Shown here: positions 54,832 to 64,000 of the stretch, piece after piece
Numbering within the stretch: the stretch's first letter is position 1
Layout of the letters: each line of letters begins with the position of its first letter
Source of the DNA: Catenovulum sediminis
GTDB taxonomy: Bacteria > Pseudomonadota > Gammaproteobacteria > Enterobacterales > Alteromonadaceae
Reading direction: 5' to 3'
DNA: 64,000 nucleotides
Assembly (NCBI RefSeq): GCF_007289895.1
Contig: NZ_CP041660.1
Coordinates: 1,488,001 to 1,552,000 of the forward strand
Notes under the pieces: generated by a model
Databases searched by the model: none
What the model was told of the DNA's origin: nothing
The model's input: only the letters and a program-made list of their open reading frames with translations
Program-made: the position numbers and the translations under genes

Positions 54832-57800
54832 ATGAACTTTTCTCACTTTTTTATTAAAAGACCCATTTTTGCGTCTGTTTTATCACTGATAATACTGATT
54901 GGTGGCGCAATATCTTTGTTTCAGCTTCCGATCAGCGAATATCCGGAAGTTGTCCCCCCGACGGTCGTCGTAACTGCAAATTATCCGGGTGCAAATCCAA
55001 AAGTAATTGCTGAAACGGTCGCTACGCCACTTGAGCAAGAAATTAACGGTGTAGAGAATATGTTGTACATGTTTTCTCAAGCGACCAGTGATGGTCGCAT
55101 GACCCTAACCGTTACCTTTGCTCTAGGCACTGATCTCGATAGAGCGCAAGTTCGTGTGCAAAACAGAGTCAACAGTGCACTGCCTCGCTTACCGCAAGAA
55201 GTACAAAGATTAGGTGTCGTTGCACAAAAGTCTTCACCCAACTTAACTATGGTTGTGCACCTGTATTCACCTGAAAAAACACGTGAAACTGAATACCTGT
55301 CGAACTATGCAGATCTAAATGTAAAAGATCAGATTGCACGTATTAGTGGTGTCGGTGAAGTCCGCTTATTTGGCGGTGGTAAATATTCAATGCGTGTCTG
55401 GTTAAACCCAGATGCACTAGCGGCTCGTCAATTAACAGCAAGCGAAGTTGTCAGCGCACTAAGAGAACAAAATCAACAGGTAGCCGCGGGCTCACTGGGC
55501 GCTCAACCTGCGCCAAATGACGCACAGTTTCAGGTTTTATTAAATGTAAAAGGCCGTCTTGGCAGTGTTGAAGAATTTGAAAATGTCATCATCAAAGTGG
55601 GCGAACAAGGCGCGATCACCCGACTTAAAGATGTCGCGCGTGTAGAAATTGGCCAGAATACCTATGCACTGCGTTCATTATTGAATGGCCAACCAGCGGT
55701 CGCGATGCCGATATTTCAACGTCCGGGTTCGAATGCGATAGAGTTGTCGGATCAAGTTAGAGCCACGATGAAAACACTGGCGAAAGATTTTCCGGCAGGC
55801 ATGGATTACGACATTGTCTACGATCCCACTGTTTTTGTGCGTGGTTCAATTGAAGCCGTTATTAAAACTTTATTAGAAGCTATCGCATTGGTTGTGATAG
55901 TGGTGATTGTATTTTTACAAACCTGGCGAGCGTCAATCATCCCGTTAATTGCCGTACCTGTGTCTTTAATTGGTACCTTTGCGGTCATGCAATGGCTCGG
56001 CGTCAGCATCAATACCTTATCGCTGTTTGGTTTAGTATTGGCTATCGGTATTGTTGTAGATGATGCGATTGTCGTTGTCGAAAACGTCGAACGGAATATT
56101 GAAAAAGGGTTATCTCCATACGAAGCCACCCGCGTGGCGATGACAGAGGTTACCGGCCCTATTATTGCAATTGCTCTGGTATTGTGTGCGGTATTTATTC
56201 CAACTGCATTTATCACAGGTTTAACCGGCCAGTTTTACAAACAGTTTGCGTTAACCATTACCATTTCTACCATTATATCGGCAATAAACTCGTTAACTTT
56301 GTCGCCGGCATTATCCGCCTTGTTGCTCAAGCCGCACAATGCCAAACCGGATTGGTTAACCCAGTTATTAAACAAAGTATTCGGCAAAATTTTGTTTAAA
56401 CCATTTAATCGTTTATTTGAGAAAGGCTCAATAGCCTATCAAACCTCCATTAAAAAACTGGTTCGGTTCAGTGTAATTGTAGGTGTTGTGTATATCGCAC
56501 TCATCGGCAGTACTGCCGGATTATTTAACGCGGTACCGGGTGGTTTTATCCCAGCACAAGACAAACAATATCTGGTTTCTGTGGCTCAATTGCCAGATGC
56601 CTCAAGTTTAGACCGCACCGAAGCGGTTGTCCGTGAAATGTCTGAAATTGCCAAAGCGGTACCGGGCGTGGCGAACTCTGTTGCTTTTCCGGGTTTGTCT
56701 ATCAATGGCTTTACTAACAGCCCCAATAGTGCAGTTATATTTACTCCGTTGGAAGATTTTTCAAAACGCCAGAGTGCTGAACAATCTGCTGGCGCGATTG
56801 CCGCCGAATTAAACAAAAGATATTCCGTCATTGATGAAGCTTTTGTCGCGGTTTTCCCACCACCGCCGATTTTAGGTTTAGGTACCACGGGTGGTTTTAA
56901 ACTCCAGATAGAAGATCGCTCCAATCAAGGATTTGAAGCGCTATTTAACACCTTACAAAAGGTAATTGGTGAAGCGCGGCAACGTCCTGAATTAATGGGT
57001 TTGTATTCAAGCTTTAGAATTCAGGTACCACAAATGGATATTGAAATTGATCGTGAACAAGCCATGTTACAAGGCATTCCTTTGAGTGAAGTATTTGATG
57101 CATTACAAATCTATTTAGGCTCTTTATATGTGAACGACTTCAATATGTTTGGTCGTACTTATCAGGTCAACGCACAGGCTGATGCTGAGTTTAGATTAGA
57201 TGCCAAACAAATACTGAATTTAAAAGTGCGCAACCGTCAGGGTGATATGGTGCCTTTAGGTGCGGTATTAAAAGCAACACCAACAACCGGCCCGGATAGA
57301 GTGATGCATTACAACGGCTATCCAAGTGCCGAATTAAACGGCAGTCCGGCGATGGGCTACAGTTCAGATCAAGCGCAGCAGGCAATTGAAGAGGTACTGG
57401 CCAATAATTTAACCGACGGTATGGCGTTTGAGTGGACAGAAGTGACTTTCCAGCAGGAAATTGCTGGCAATACTATGGTGTATGTTTTTCCGTTAGTCGT
57501 GCTATTGGTCTTTATGGTTTTGGCTGCTCAATATGAAAGCTTGCGCTTACCACTGGCAATCATCCTGATTGTGCCTATGACGATATTCTCAGCATTATTT
57601 GGTGTTTGGCTGGTCGGTGGTGACAACAATATATTTACCCAAATCGCGCTGATTGTATTGGTCGCGCTGGCCTGTAAAAACGCCATTTTGATGGTCGAGT
57701 TTGCTAAAGAACAGCAAGAAGCCGGACTCACTCGCCTACAAGCAATAGTTGAATCAGGAAAAATGCGACTACGTCCAATATTAATGACTTCTATTGCATT

Positions 57801-58026
57801 TACTGCAGGTGTAGTCCCACTCGTGTTAGCTTCAGGCGCGGGCTCAGAAATGCGTCAGGCAATGGGCATAGCCGTTTTCTCGGGCATGATTGGTGTCACT
57901 TTATTTGGCCTATTATTCACCCCTGTGTTTTACGCCTTGGTCGCGAAACAAGATGCAAAAAAAGAAATTGACAATAACATCGGATCAGAGCCGAACCGTA
58001 TCGAGGACAATCATCATGCATCATAA
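54832..58026 (+). CDS. RND efflux permease, HAE1 family (AcrB/MexB type)
   Basis: A 1064-residue protein of standard length with twelve transmembrane helices and two large periplasmic loops. The proton-relay Asp pair lies in LAIGIVVDDAIVVVENVERN, and the N-terminal FFIKRPIFASVLSLIILIGG is typical. It exports drugs, bile-salt-like or lipid compounds by proton antiport. Starts 19 bp after the fusion protein gene. Confidence 0.95.
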   Translation: MNFSHFFIKRPIFASVLSLIILIGGAISLFQLPISEYPEVVPPTVVVTANYPGANPKVIAETVATPLEQEINGVENMLYMFSQATSDGRMTLTVTFALGTDLDRAQVRVQNRVNSALPRLPQEVQRLGVVAQKSSPNLTMVVHLYSPEKTRETEYLSNYADLNVKDQIARISGVGEVRLFGGGKYSMRVWLNPDALAARQLTASEVVSALREQNQQVAAGSLGAQPAPNDAQFQVLLNVKGRLGSVEEFENVIIKVGEQGAITRLKDVARVEIGQNTYALRSLLNGQPAVAMPIFQRPGSNAIELSDQVRATMKTLAKDFPAGMDYDIVYDPTVFVRGSIEAVIKTLLEAIALVVIVVIVFLQTWRASIIPLIAVPVSLIGTFAVMQWLGVSINTLSLFGLVLAIGIVVDDAIVVVENVERNIEKGLSPYEATRVAMTEVTGPIIAIALVLCAVFIPTAFITGLTGQFYKQFALTITISTIISAINSLTLSPALSALLLKPHNAKPDWLTQLLNKVFGKILFKPFNRLFEKGSIAYQTSIKKLVRFSVIVGVVYIALIGSTAGLFNAVPGGFIPAQDKQYLVSVAQLPDASSLDRTEAVVREMSEIAKAVPGVANSVAFPGLSINGFTNSPNSAVIFTPLEDFSKRQSAEQSAGAIAAELNKRYSVIDEAFVAVFPPPPILGLGTTGGFKLQIEDRSNQGFEALFNTLQKVIGEARQRPELMGLYSSFRIQVPQMDIEIDREQAMLQGIPLSEVFDALQIYLGSLYVNDFNMFGRTYQVNAQADAEFRLDAKQILNLKVRNRQGDMVPLGAVLKATPTTGPDRVMHYNGYPSAELNGSPAMGYSSDQAQQAIEEVLANNLTDGMAFEWTEVTFQQEIAGNTMVYVFPLVVLLVFMVLAAQYESLRLPLAIILIVPMTIFSALFGVWLVGGDNNIFTQIALIVLVALACKNAILMVEFAKEQQEAGLTRLQAIVESGKMRLRPILMTSIAFTAGVVPLVLASGAGSEMRQAMGIAVFSGMIGVTLFGLLFTPVFYALVAKQDAKKEIDNNIGSEPNRIEDNHHAS

Positions 58027-59416
58027 ATTACGCCTCAGTTTATGTACGACTTTAGTGGCGCTGGCTATTAGCAGCTGCGCCACGACACAGGAAAAAAATA
58101 ATATGGACGTTGAGCAAATGAATTATTTTTCAGGTAAAACTTACGCGGCAGAATTAACAAGCCAACAACAAGCAACAGAAAATAAATGGTGGTTAGCCTA
58201 TCAAAGTGAACAACTTAATAATCTGGTTGCTCAAGGTATCTCGGCTAACCATAATTTACGAGCGGCGCAAAACAGATACACTGCAGCGCTACAACAATTA
58301 GGCTATGAAGAAGCACAACACTGGCCGCAAGGTGGCGTGCAATTGCAAGCGACGCGTCAGTCAGTGCAAGATCAATTATCTACTAATGCTCAATTTGGCG
58401 CTTCAGCACTCTGGAAAATAGATTTATTTGGCCGAATATCAGCTTTGACCGATGCAGCATTAGCCAATAATTTACAGGCTCAAGAGCAGCAAATTCGACT
58501 GTTAACTGAAGTTGTATCCGGCATTGTCCGCAGTTATTTCGAATGGCAAGGCAAACAACTGAAATTACAAATTGTGCAGCAGCAAATTGCCGCGTTGAAT
58601 GAAAGTATTGAAGTGCTTGAAGCTAGAGTTGAAGAAGGATTTGCATCTAATTTGGATGTTAACCGGACGTATGCCCAGCTTAATCAACAAAAATCTCTGT
58701 TGCCTATGATTGAAAGTGAAATGTATCAGATTAAAACGACTTTAGCAGTATTATTAGGGACGACAGCTGACACTTTCACGCTGCAAACTGAACAACAAAT
58801 ATTTAGCCAAAATTTGTTACAACCGATCGCGCTCGCACAACCGGAAAAGGCAATTCAAGCACGATCAGATATCCATATTGCATTGCATCGTTTGACACAA
58901 CAGCAAGCGTTAAAAGAAGCAGCGGATGCTGCTTTGTATCCGGACATTTCAATCAGTGGTTTTGTCGGCTTGTTAAACCCAACAGGCAGTTCGTTATCCA
59001 CTAGCAATGATGCATGGTCTGTGACCCCACAAATAAATTGGTCAATACTCAGTCTGCCAGCATTAAAAGCACAGGCAAATGCGCAAGATTCACTGGCACA
59101 AGCCGCATTAGCTGACTATGAAAATACCGTTGTCAGTGCAGTTGCCGAATCACAATTTGCTTTGGTTAACATGCAAAAATCTAAAACCTTAATTGAATTT
59201 GCAGATAAAAGATTACATCACGCACAGCAAGCCAACATGCAAGCAAAGGCAATGTACGAAGAAGGACAAGTACCATATTTAGATTTGTTAGCCGCCAGAC
59301 AAGATGCTTTAATAGCGCAACAGGATGCTGTAGACGCCAAAATTTCATATACGCTGGCTAAAATTGCAACCTACAAGGCATTTAGTGGAGGATGGAGCCG
59401 TACACTCTTTCAGTAA
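58016..59416 (+). CDS. RND outer-membrane efflux channel lipoprotein (OprM/TolC type)
   Basis: ATG 58016 overlaps the permease gene by 11 bp and gives a lipoprotein signal (LCTTLVALAISSCATTQ). The 466-residue product carries the NodT-type repeat (LVAQGISANHNLRAAQNRYT, GFASNLDVNRTYAQLNQQKS, EEGQVPYLDLLAARQDAL). It forms the trimeric outer-membrane duct of the pump. The upstream frame from 57890 is inside the permease. Confidence 0.92.
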   Translation: MHHKLRLSLCTTLVALAISSCATTQEKNNMDVEQMNYFSGKTYAAELTSQQQATENKWWLAYQSEQLNNLVAQGISANHNLRAAQNRYTAALQQLGYEEAQHWPQGGVQLQATRQSVQDQLSTNAQFGASALWKIDLFGRISALTDAALANNLQAQEQQIRLLTEVVSGIVRSYFEWQGKQLKLQIVQQQIAALNESIEVLEARVEEGFASNLDVNRTYAQLNQQKSLLPMIESEMYQIKTTLAVLLGTTADTFTLQTEQQIFSQNLLQPIALAQPEKAIQARSDIHIALHRLTQQQALKEAADAALYPDISISGFVGLLNPTGSSLSTSNDAWSVTPQINWSILSLPALKAQANAQDSLAQAALADYENTVVSAVAESQFALVNMQKSKTLIEFADKRLHHAQQANMQAKAMYEEGQVPYLDLLAARQDALIAQQDAVDAKISYTLAKIATYKAFSGGWSRTLFQ

Positions 59417-59433
59417 ATATAAAGGTGAATGAC

Positions 59434-60438
59434 ATGACACAGTTTCCCAGCACTATGAAAGCTATCATGCTGGAAAAAGCAGAAGATAACTTTACATTCA
59501 AGATGCATGAAATAGCCGTGCCAGAACGTAAAGAATGTCAATTATTGATACGTGTTGAATATGTTGGGTTAAACCCGGTTGACGGTAAGCTTGCTAAAAA
59601 AGGCTTTCCGGAATGGCAATACCCACATATCCCCGGATTAGATGCTGTCGGAACGGTTGTCGATGCACCCGTTGGTGTATTCCCTAACATTGGTGACAGA
59701 GTGATGTGGCATGCTGACCTGTCACAGCAAGGCATGTTATCTGAGTATGTAGCTGTACCTAATTTTGCGGTATCACAAATGCCACAAGATTTAGATGCTG
59801 CGACTGCTGCCAGCCTGCCATGTGCAGGCATGACCGCTTTATTTGCTCTTGATAAATTGCAAATTCAAGAAGGTGACATGTTGCTGATTGAAGCGGGCGC
59901 TGGCGCTGTGGGGCAATTTGCCATTCAGTTTGCCAAACAACGAGGTGCAACCGTAGTCACAACCGCCAGCAAAAAACACCATACCTATTTGAAAAAAATC
60001 GGGGCTGACGAAACCTTTGACTATCACGACAAAAACCTTTTAAAAAAATTCAAAGTGGCTTTATGCAATGGCCAATTTGACGCCGTTATAGATTCAATTG
60101 GCGGCGAGAACACCATTCGAAACCTTGAATTACTTAGGTTTTGTGGTCGCATTGCTTGCTTAAATGGCATCCCTGAACTGCCAAATGAACTTTTATTTCG
60201 CAAAGCGCCGGTGATTAATATTGTATCTTTAGGTGGCGCTTGGTTAACCCGCAGCCTCTGCGCGCAACAGCGCATGAGTTTTATGGGTAACCTATTAATG
60301 GACAGTGTGAATAATGGCGTAATAAAAGCCCCGAAAATCATCCCGATAGAATTTGACGCACAAGCTGTTACACAAGCTTTGCATAAACAATTAGACGGCG
60401 GAATTTTTGGCAAACAAATTGTCAAAGTAGCGAGATAA
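59434..60438 (+). CDS. Zinc-type alcohol dehydrogenase-like quinone oxidoreductase
   Basis: ATG 59434, with AAAGGTGA upstream, gives 334 residues. The MDR fold is clear: GLNPVDGKLAKKGFPEW, the NADPH-binding AGAGAVGQFAIQFAKQRGAT and DSIGGENTIRNLELL. No catalytic or structural zinc cysteines are seen, so it belongs to the zinc-free quinone oxidoreductase group. It starts 17 bp after the efflux channel gene and may be a fourth gene of the operon. Confidence 0.83.
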   Translation: MTQFPSTMKAIMLEKAEDNFTFKMHEIAVPERKECQLLIRVEYVGLNPVDGKLAKKGFPEWQYPHIPGLDAVGTVVDAPVGVFPNIGDRVMWHADLSQQGMLSEYVAVPNFAVSQMPQDLDAATAASLPCAGMTALFALDKLQIQEGDMLLIEAGAGAVGQFAIQFAKQRGATVVTTASKKHHTYLKKIGADETFDYHDKNLLKKFKVALCNGQFDAVIDSIGGENTIRNLELLRFCGRIACLNGIPELPNELLFRKAPVINIVSLGGAWLTRSLCAQQRMSFMGNLLMDSVNNGVIKAPKIIPIEFDAQAVTQALHKQLDGGIFGKQIVKVAR

Positions 60439-60980
60439 AGCTTTGAGCTTTGAGCTATGAGCTATGAGCTTTGAGCTTTGAGCTTTGAGCTTTGAGCTTT
60501 GAGCTTTGAGCTTTGAGCTATGAGCTTCGAGCTTCGAGCTTCGAGCTTCGAGCTTCGAGCTTCGAGCTATGAGCTATGAGCTAATGTAGGTCGGTGTTTA
60601 CGCCGACAAAGCAGAATACACAAATATTGAAGTATAAAATGTCGCCCTAAAGGAACGACCTACCTATCTTATCAGCTCATAGCTAGAAGCCTGTAACTTA
60701 TAAGCTTGTAACTTGCAAGTTGCAACTTGTCGTTTGCATCTTTTGTCGGGCTAAAGCCGCGACCTACATTAGCTCGAAGCTTGTAGCTTGTAACTTGTAA
60801 CTTGTCATTTGCATCTTTTGTCGGGCTAAAGCCGCGACCTACATTAGCTCGAAGCTCGAAGCTTATAGCTTGCAACTTGTAACTTGTCATTTGCATCTTT
60901 TGTCGGGCTAAAGCCGCGACCTACATTAGCTCGAAGCTCGAAGCTCGAAGCTCGAAGCTCGTAGCTCGTAGCTCGTAGCT
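60439..60980. repeat. Large 7-bp tandem repeat field with palindromic cassettes
   Basis: About twenty head-to-tail units of GAGCTTT, GAGCTAT and GAGCTTC (60441-60582) are followed by the 28-nt cassette shared with 35789-35816 (here inverted), then three copies of a unit holding TTTTGTCGGGCTAAAGCCGC (starting near 60736, 60811 and 60893). After that come opposite-orientation units (CTCGAAG, CTCGTAG) to 60980. The two halves are thus mutually inverted and could fold into one long hairpin. No gene is seen. Confidence 0.88.
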
Positions 60981-61008
60981 CAAACATGATTGTTGCCATT
61001 TTTGCATT
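60981..61008. repeat. Near copy of the lysR operator/start region
   Basis: GATTGTTGCCATTTTTGCAT and the next 8 nt match 53529-53558 with one substitution and one missing base. It lies 84 bp upstream of the MlaC-like gene. It may be an operator for the same LysR regulator or a fragment duplicated along with the repeat field. Confidence 0.5.
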
Positions 61009-61091
61009 AATAATTTGCTAATTTTTATATCAATAAACCCGCAATCTTGAGGTAAAATAACTGTCATATTCAAACGGACGAGATTAAACTC

Positions 61092-61691
61092 ATGACGACA
61101 TTCAAAAACTTAATATTACCAATCATTCTGCTTTTTAGCGCGTTTACCAGTGCGGCCACTAACGCAGAGCAAAATCCTAATAAACTGCTAAACACGGTTG
61201 GCAATAACTTATTTAGCCAAATTGGTCAGCTCAATCTGGATGTAAATGAAAAAAAGCAACAGATGAAAAAAATTGTCAGCAATCACTTAATGCCACATAT
61301 TGACGTACAATACGTCTCTTTTAAGTTATTGGGTAAACATGTCCGCAAAATAAATAGAACACAGGCTGACGCTTTTATTAAAGCGGTAGAACATCATTTA
61401 ACAACAACTTATGCCAATGCATTAATGAACTACAACGGACAAAAAGTCATTTTTGATGAAGGCGCATCACAAGTTGACGGTAAATACGCCACGGTAAAAA
61501 CCCGAATCGTCGACGACAAAGCACCGGCGATTGATTTGCAGTTTAAATTACGACAAGACAAACAAGGTGACTGGAAAGTTTACGATATGGTTGCTGAAGG
61601 TATTTCGCTATTAGGTGCAAAACAGACAGAAATCGCGCGTCGTATTTCAGAAGTAGGTTTAGACAAAGTTATCTCAGAACTAGGCCAATAA
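61092..61691 (+). CDS. MlaC-family phospholipid-binding protein, orphan
   Basis: A 199-residue protein with signal peptide (~1-25) and a Ttg2/MlaC domain: MKKIVSNHLMPHIDVQYVSF, then LLGKHVRKINRTQADAF and WKVYDMVAEGISLLGAKQTE. MlaC shuttles phospholipids between the outer and inner membranes. The mla ABC transporter genes that usually surround it are not in the window, so this may be a second copy with another partner. Confidence 0.85.
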   Translation: MTTFKNLILPIILLFSAFTSAATNAEQNPNKLLNTVGNNLFSQIGQLNLDVNEKKQQMKKIVSNHLMPHIDVQYVSFKLLGKHVRKINRTQADAFIKAVEHHLTTTYANALMNYNGQKVIFDEGASQVDGKYATVKTRIVDDKAPAIDLQFKLRQDKQGDWKVYDMVAEGISLLGAKQTEIARRISEVGLDKVISELGQ

Positions 61692-61721
61692 CCCTTTCAT
61701 ACCTCTTCGGGGCGTTTACAA

Positions 61722-62447
61722 TTAAATGCCCTGCTTTTTCCCACGCCCTATTACAAATACCGCGAAATACGGATAGTCTTTCGGCTTATCTAGCGTTACT
61801 TTACGCATAAAAACCTGATTGAACGATTCAGACAAAAGCTCTAATAAAGTTTCAATGCCCTTCTCTAAGCCTAAATCATACTCATAAATAGGCATAATAA
61901 GTAGATCGCCACCAGCGCGCGTCATATTTACCATACTTTTAAAGTATGCCAATGACTCACTGAATCGATTTTTCCCCAAGCGGGATGCGGATAACGGAAA
62001 TGGATGTGGCGCAAATGAGGTGACCAAATCAAAAGAATTTATGAGTTCAGGCATATTACACTCGATATTTTGAATTTTATCGTCAATGATAAATCTCGAG
62101 CTAATCATATTATCTACGGGATTATTAGGTTTGCGAAAATCTGGGTCCACTAACCACACAGCGTTAGCCTGTTTTGCCATACAATCAGAAATTAAACCAC
62201 TACCGCAACCCACATCCAATACTTTTTTATTTTTAAGCATCGTGGCCGGCTGAGCATAACCGCAAGCTAATGCAGCCATTAACACATACCTGTGAGGATC
62301 TTGTTTTCTCGCGTTAACATCCAAACCTGTAAGTTCAACGGTTGGGTATAAATCAGCATCAATAAAAGCGGTAACAAACAATTCTGTAACGTTAATTTTG
62401 CCATACACGGTTGCGTATACTCTTTCCCGTAGCGCTGTTTCTTCCAT
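61722..62447 (-). CDS. Class I SAM-dependent methyltransferase
   Basis: A 241-residue protein with the SAM-binding motif VLDVGCGSGLISDCMAKQAN and the acidic loop WLVDPDF. The rest has no diagnostic motif, so the substrate cannot be named. Convergent with the MlaC-like gene. The 200-bp gap upstream shows nothing further. Confidence 0.75.
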   Translation of the reverse strand: MEETALRERVYATVYGKINVTELFVTAFIDADLYPTVELTGLDVNARKQDPHRYVLMAALACGYAQPATMLKNKKVLDVGCGSGLISDCMAKQANAVWLVDPDFRKPNNPVDNMISSRFIIDDKIQNIECNMPELINSFDLVTSFAPHPFPLSASRLGKNRFSESLAYFKSMVNMTRAGGDLLIMPIYEYDLGLEKGIETLLELLSESFNQVFMRKVTLDKPKDYPYFAVFVIGRGKKQGI

Positions 62448-62647
62448 AAATCCTTCTGCATCAAATTATCTGTAACTATATGTAATAACAGTAAAATGTT
62501 ACAAAAACAAGACAAAAGCAGATTCAACCAGAACTAGAGTACGTCTACTATTAACCAACGAATTGGGCAATAGTAGATGAGCATGATCAGCGAATACCAG
62601 TGGTAATTAATTATGGACTGGCTCTATAAAGGTAAAACCGTAGATTG

Positions 62648-63220
62648 CTATTTAAGATAACGTGTTAATACCTGCTTCATTTGTGTTCCGGCCGGGCGGG
62701 TTTTGTAGTCTTTGCTCACATAGAACCATACAACTTCACCGCCTTTTTTCACTAACAAGGTCGCTGGGTGCGGTGTAGTTTCATCTTTTTTAAGACCAAA
62801 CATATCGATAACAGCAAGATTTTCGTCACTTAAAAATAAATAATTTTGACCAAACTGGCGCTGGGTGTTTTTGTTTGTTGCGACAGAGTCTGGGCTAATA
62901 GCAACAAGTTGCGTGTTGTGCTTGTCTAACTCTGGCAAAACCGCTTCAAATGACTCTAATTGATTAATACAAAACGGACACCAGTCACCACGATAAAAAA
63001 CTATCAATAAGTTTTGTTCACCCGCCAATGTACGTAAATTATGCTTTGCGCCTTGACTGTCAGCCAAGGCTACCGAAGGAATATTGTCGCCCTGCTGCAA
63101 AGTAAAATCGTTCACGTCGTTGTACACATCTTTTGTTAAATACCGATCTTCTATAGAGGCTACACTGCAAGCACTGACAACAAAAGAAAGCGCCATTGCC
63201 CATAAAAATTTATTTTTCAT
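62648..63220 (-). CDS. Peroxiredoxin-like lipoprotein (AhpC/TSA fold)
   Basis: A 190-residue protein with a lipoprotein signal (LWAMALSFVVSACSVAS) and a thioredoxin-like peroxiredoxin domain: VFYRGDWCPFCINQLESFEA contains the peroxidatic Cys and a second Cys three residues later. DKHNTQLVAISPDSVATN is typical of AhpC/TSA proteins. It would reduce peroxides in the periplasm. Confidence 0.83.
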   Translation of the reverse strand: MKNKFLWAMALSFVVSACSVASIEDRYLTKDVYNDVNDFTLQQGDNIPSVALADSQGAKHNLRTLAGEQNLLIVFYRGDWCPFCINQLESFEAVLPELDKHNTQLVAISPDSVATNKNTQRQFGQNYLFLSDENLAVIDMFGLKKDETTPHPATLLVKKGGEVVWFYVSKDYKTRPAGTQMKQVLTRYLK

Positions 63221-63379
63221 CTTAAAATCCTTTATTTATTTAAAACAACTAGCTGTAAATCACTAGACAGTGAAAAGAAGCCTTTTCTTTCAGGTTAGCA
63301 TCATTTTATGCTTACCACATAAGCAGACAATGGTTGTTGAAATGTACGAATGCTCCGAGTGCGCTGTGATAACAAAGCC

Positions 63380-63412
63380 AAGGAGAGAGAAAGGAGAGAG
63401 AAAGGAGAGAGA
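63380..63412. repeat. Three tandem copies of an 11-bp repeat
   Basis: AAGGAGAGAGA is repeated exactly three times (63380-63412), followed by AAGG. It lies in the 257-bp gap between the peroxiredoxin-like gene and glmU, near the 3' end of glmU. No gene seen. Confidence 0.8.
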
Positions 63413-63477
63413 AAGGTGCTGATTTGGATCGATGGCAACCACCCTATTTAAGACAATTGCCACCCCTGTCGGTTAGT

Positions 63478-64000
63478 TTATTTTTTCTCTTTTACCGGTC
63501 GCTGCCAACCAGAAATATGACGCTGTTTACTGCGCGCAATCACCAACTCATCTTCCCCTGTATCTTTAGTGATTGTTGAACCCGCACCAATAGTTGAACC
63601 GGCTGATATATTCAGCGGCGCGACAAGCGAAGCGTTAGAGCCAACAAAAACCTTGTCTCCGATTATAGTTTTAAACTTATTGGCACCGTCATAGTTACAG
63701 GTAATCGTACCGGCTCCGATATTAACGTTTGCGCCAACCTCACTATCACCTAAATAAGTTAAATGATTCGCTTTAGATCCTCTGGCAATCTTAGTATTTT
63801 TTGTTTCAACAAAATTACCAATATGCACCCCTTCTGAAAACTCAGAACCAGGACGGATCCGCGCAAATGGACCAATAAAGCAATCATTTTTGATAACCGC
63901 ATCTTCAATCACTGTATTGGCTTTGATCAGAGTATTGTCACCAATGCGGCAATTACGCAATATGCAGTTTGGCTCAATATGTACACCTGAGCCTAATTCG
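63478..64000 (-). CDS. glmU: GlmU C-terminal acetyltransferase domain (5' partial)
   Basis: The frame is open to the right edge, so the N-terminal uridylyltransferase domain lies outside. The visible ~174 residues are the left-handed beta-helix of Glm[21 protein letters not shown], the catalytic His region [34 protein letters not shown], and the C-terminal [14 protein letters not shown]. It makes UDP-GlcNAc for peptidoglycan and LPS. TTG 63960 is an internal codon. Confidence 0.95.
   Translation of the reverse strand, partial: ELGSGVHIEPNCILRNCRIGDNTLIKANTVIEDAVIKNDCFIGPFARIRPGSEFSEGVHIGNFVETKNTKIARGSKANHLTYLGDSEVGANVNIGAGTITCNYDGANKFKTIIGDKVFVGSNASLVAPLNISAGSTIGAGSTITKDTGEDELVIARSKQRHISGWQRPVKEKK

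Noticed and set aside
60672-60896. 74-residue ORF on the minus strand with repeated sequence
   Set aside because: It is the 7-bp repeat field read in frame; the peptide is a repeat of non-coding cassettes and has no ribosome site.
60439-60980. Possible CRISPR array
   Set aside because: Repeat units are 7 bp head-to-tail without unique spacers, and no cas gene is in the window.

Overview
The window reads as a chromosomal segment of a marine, polysaccharide-degrading gammaproteobacterium, most likely in the Alteromonadales. The pointers are the ubiE-ubiJ-ubiB ubiquinone operon, a GlyGly-CTERM sorting tail, a secreted pectate lyase with pectin-binding modules, RND efflux genes, and AT-rich DNA (about 40% G+C by eye). 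A Catenovulum-like genus is a guess. No rRNA or tRNA gene was recognised.

Layout. 1-2.2 kb: tail of a SorC-type sugar regulator and a J-domain-like protein. 2.2-7.1 kb: a large secreted lyase with two PL1 catalytic domains, preceded by a structured leader. 7.1-9.7 kb: a TPR protein with a DesK/DesR-like two-component pair. 9.7-21.7 kb: an accessory island with five divergent hipA/hipB kinase toxin-antitoxin modules, each with its own putative operators, interspersed with an integrase stub, an IS3 end and a DUF4143 fragment. Module 4 is followed by a SEC-C protein and an unknown gene in one apparent operon. 21.8-30.1 kb: a degraded integrative element in the 3' end of yicC. It is bounded by near-identical att repeats and carries a ParE/ParD-type toxin-antitoxin pair, an AlpA-like regulator split by an IS3 element, an IS66 element, a metallophosphoesterase-NTPase fusion (candidate defence gene) whose 3' end was cut by IS66, and an integrase stub abutting a fragment of the IS3 element. 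30.1-34.1 kb: core genes yicC, ubiB, ubiJ and ubiE.

34.2-51.4 kb: mostly housekeeping and envelope functions. These are a GlyGly-CTERM cyclophilin, DsbD, two solute-binding-like periplasmic proteins, a GAF histidine kinase, AhpC/AhpF, ApbE, a TlpA-like thioredoxin, a voltage-gated-type cation channel, an EamA transporter, DusC, a methyltransferase and a histidine-periodic exported solenoid protein. 51.5-60.4 kb: a ZIP-like protein lacking its metal-site region, then a LysR regulator divergent from a complete RND tripartite efflux operon followed by a quinone-oxidoreductase-like gene. 60.4-61.0 kb: a large field of 7-bp tandem repeats with palindromic cassettes, related to a smaller field at 35.7 kb. 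61.1-64.0 kb: an MlaC-like protein, a methyltransferase, a peroxiredoxin-like lipoprotein and the C-terminal part of GlmU running off the window.

The most notable content is the five-module hipAB island beside a yicC-integrated element that carries a disrupted candidate defence gene. All identifications come from reading motifs and gene order; no database search was run.
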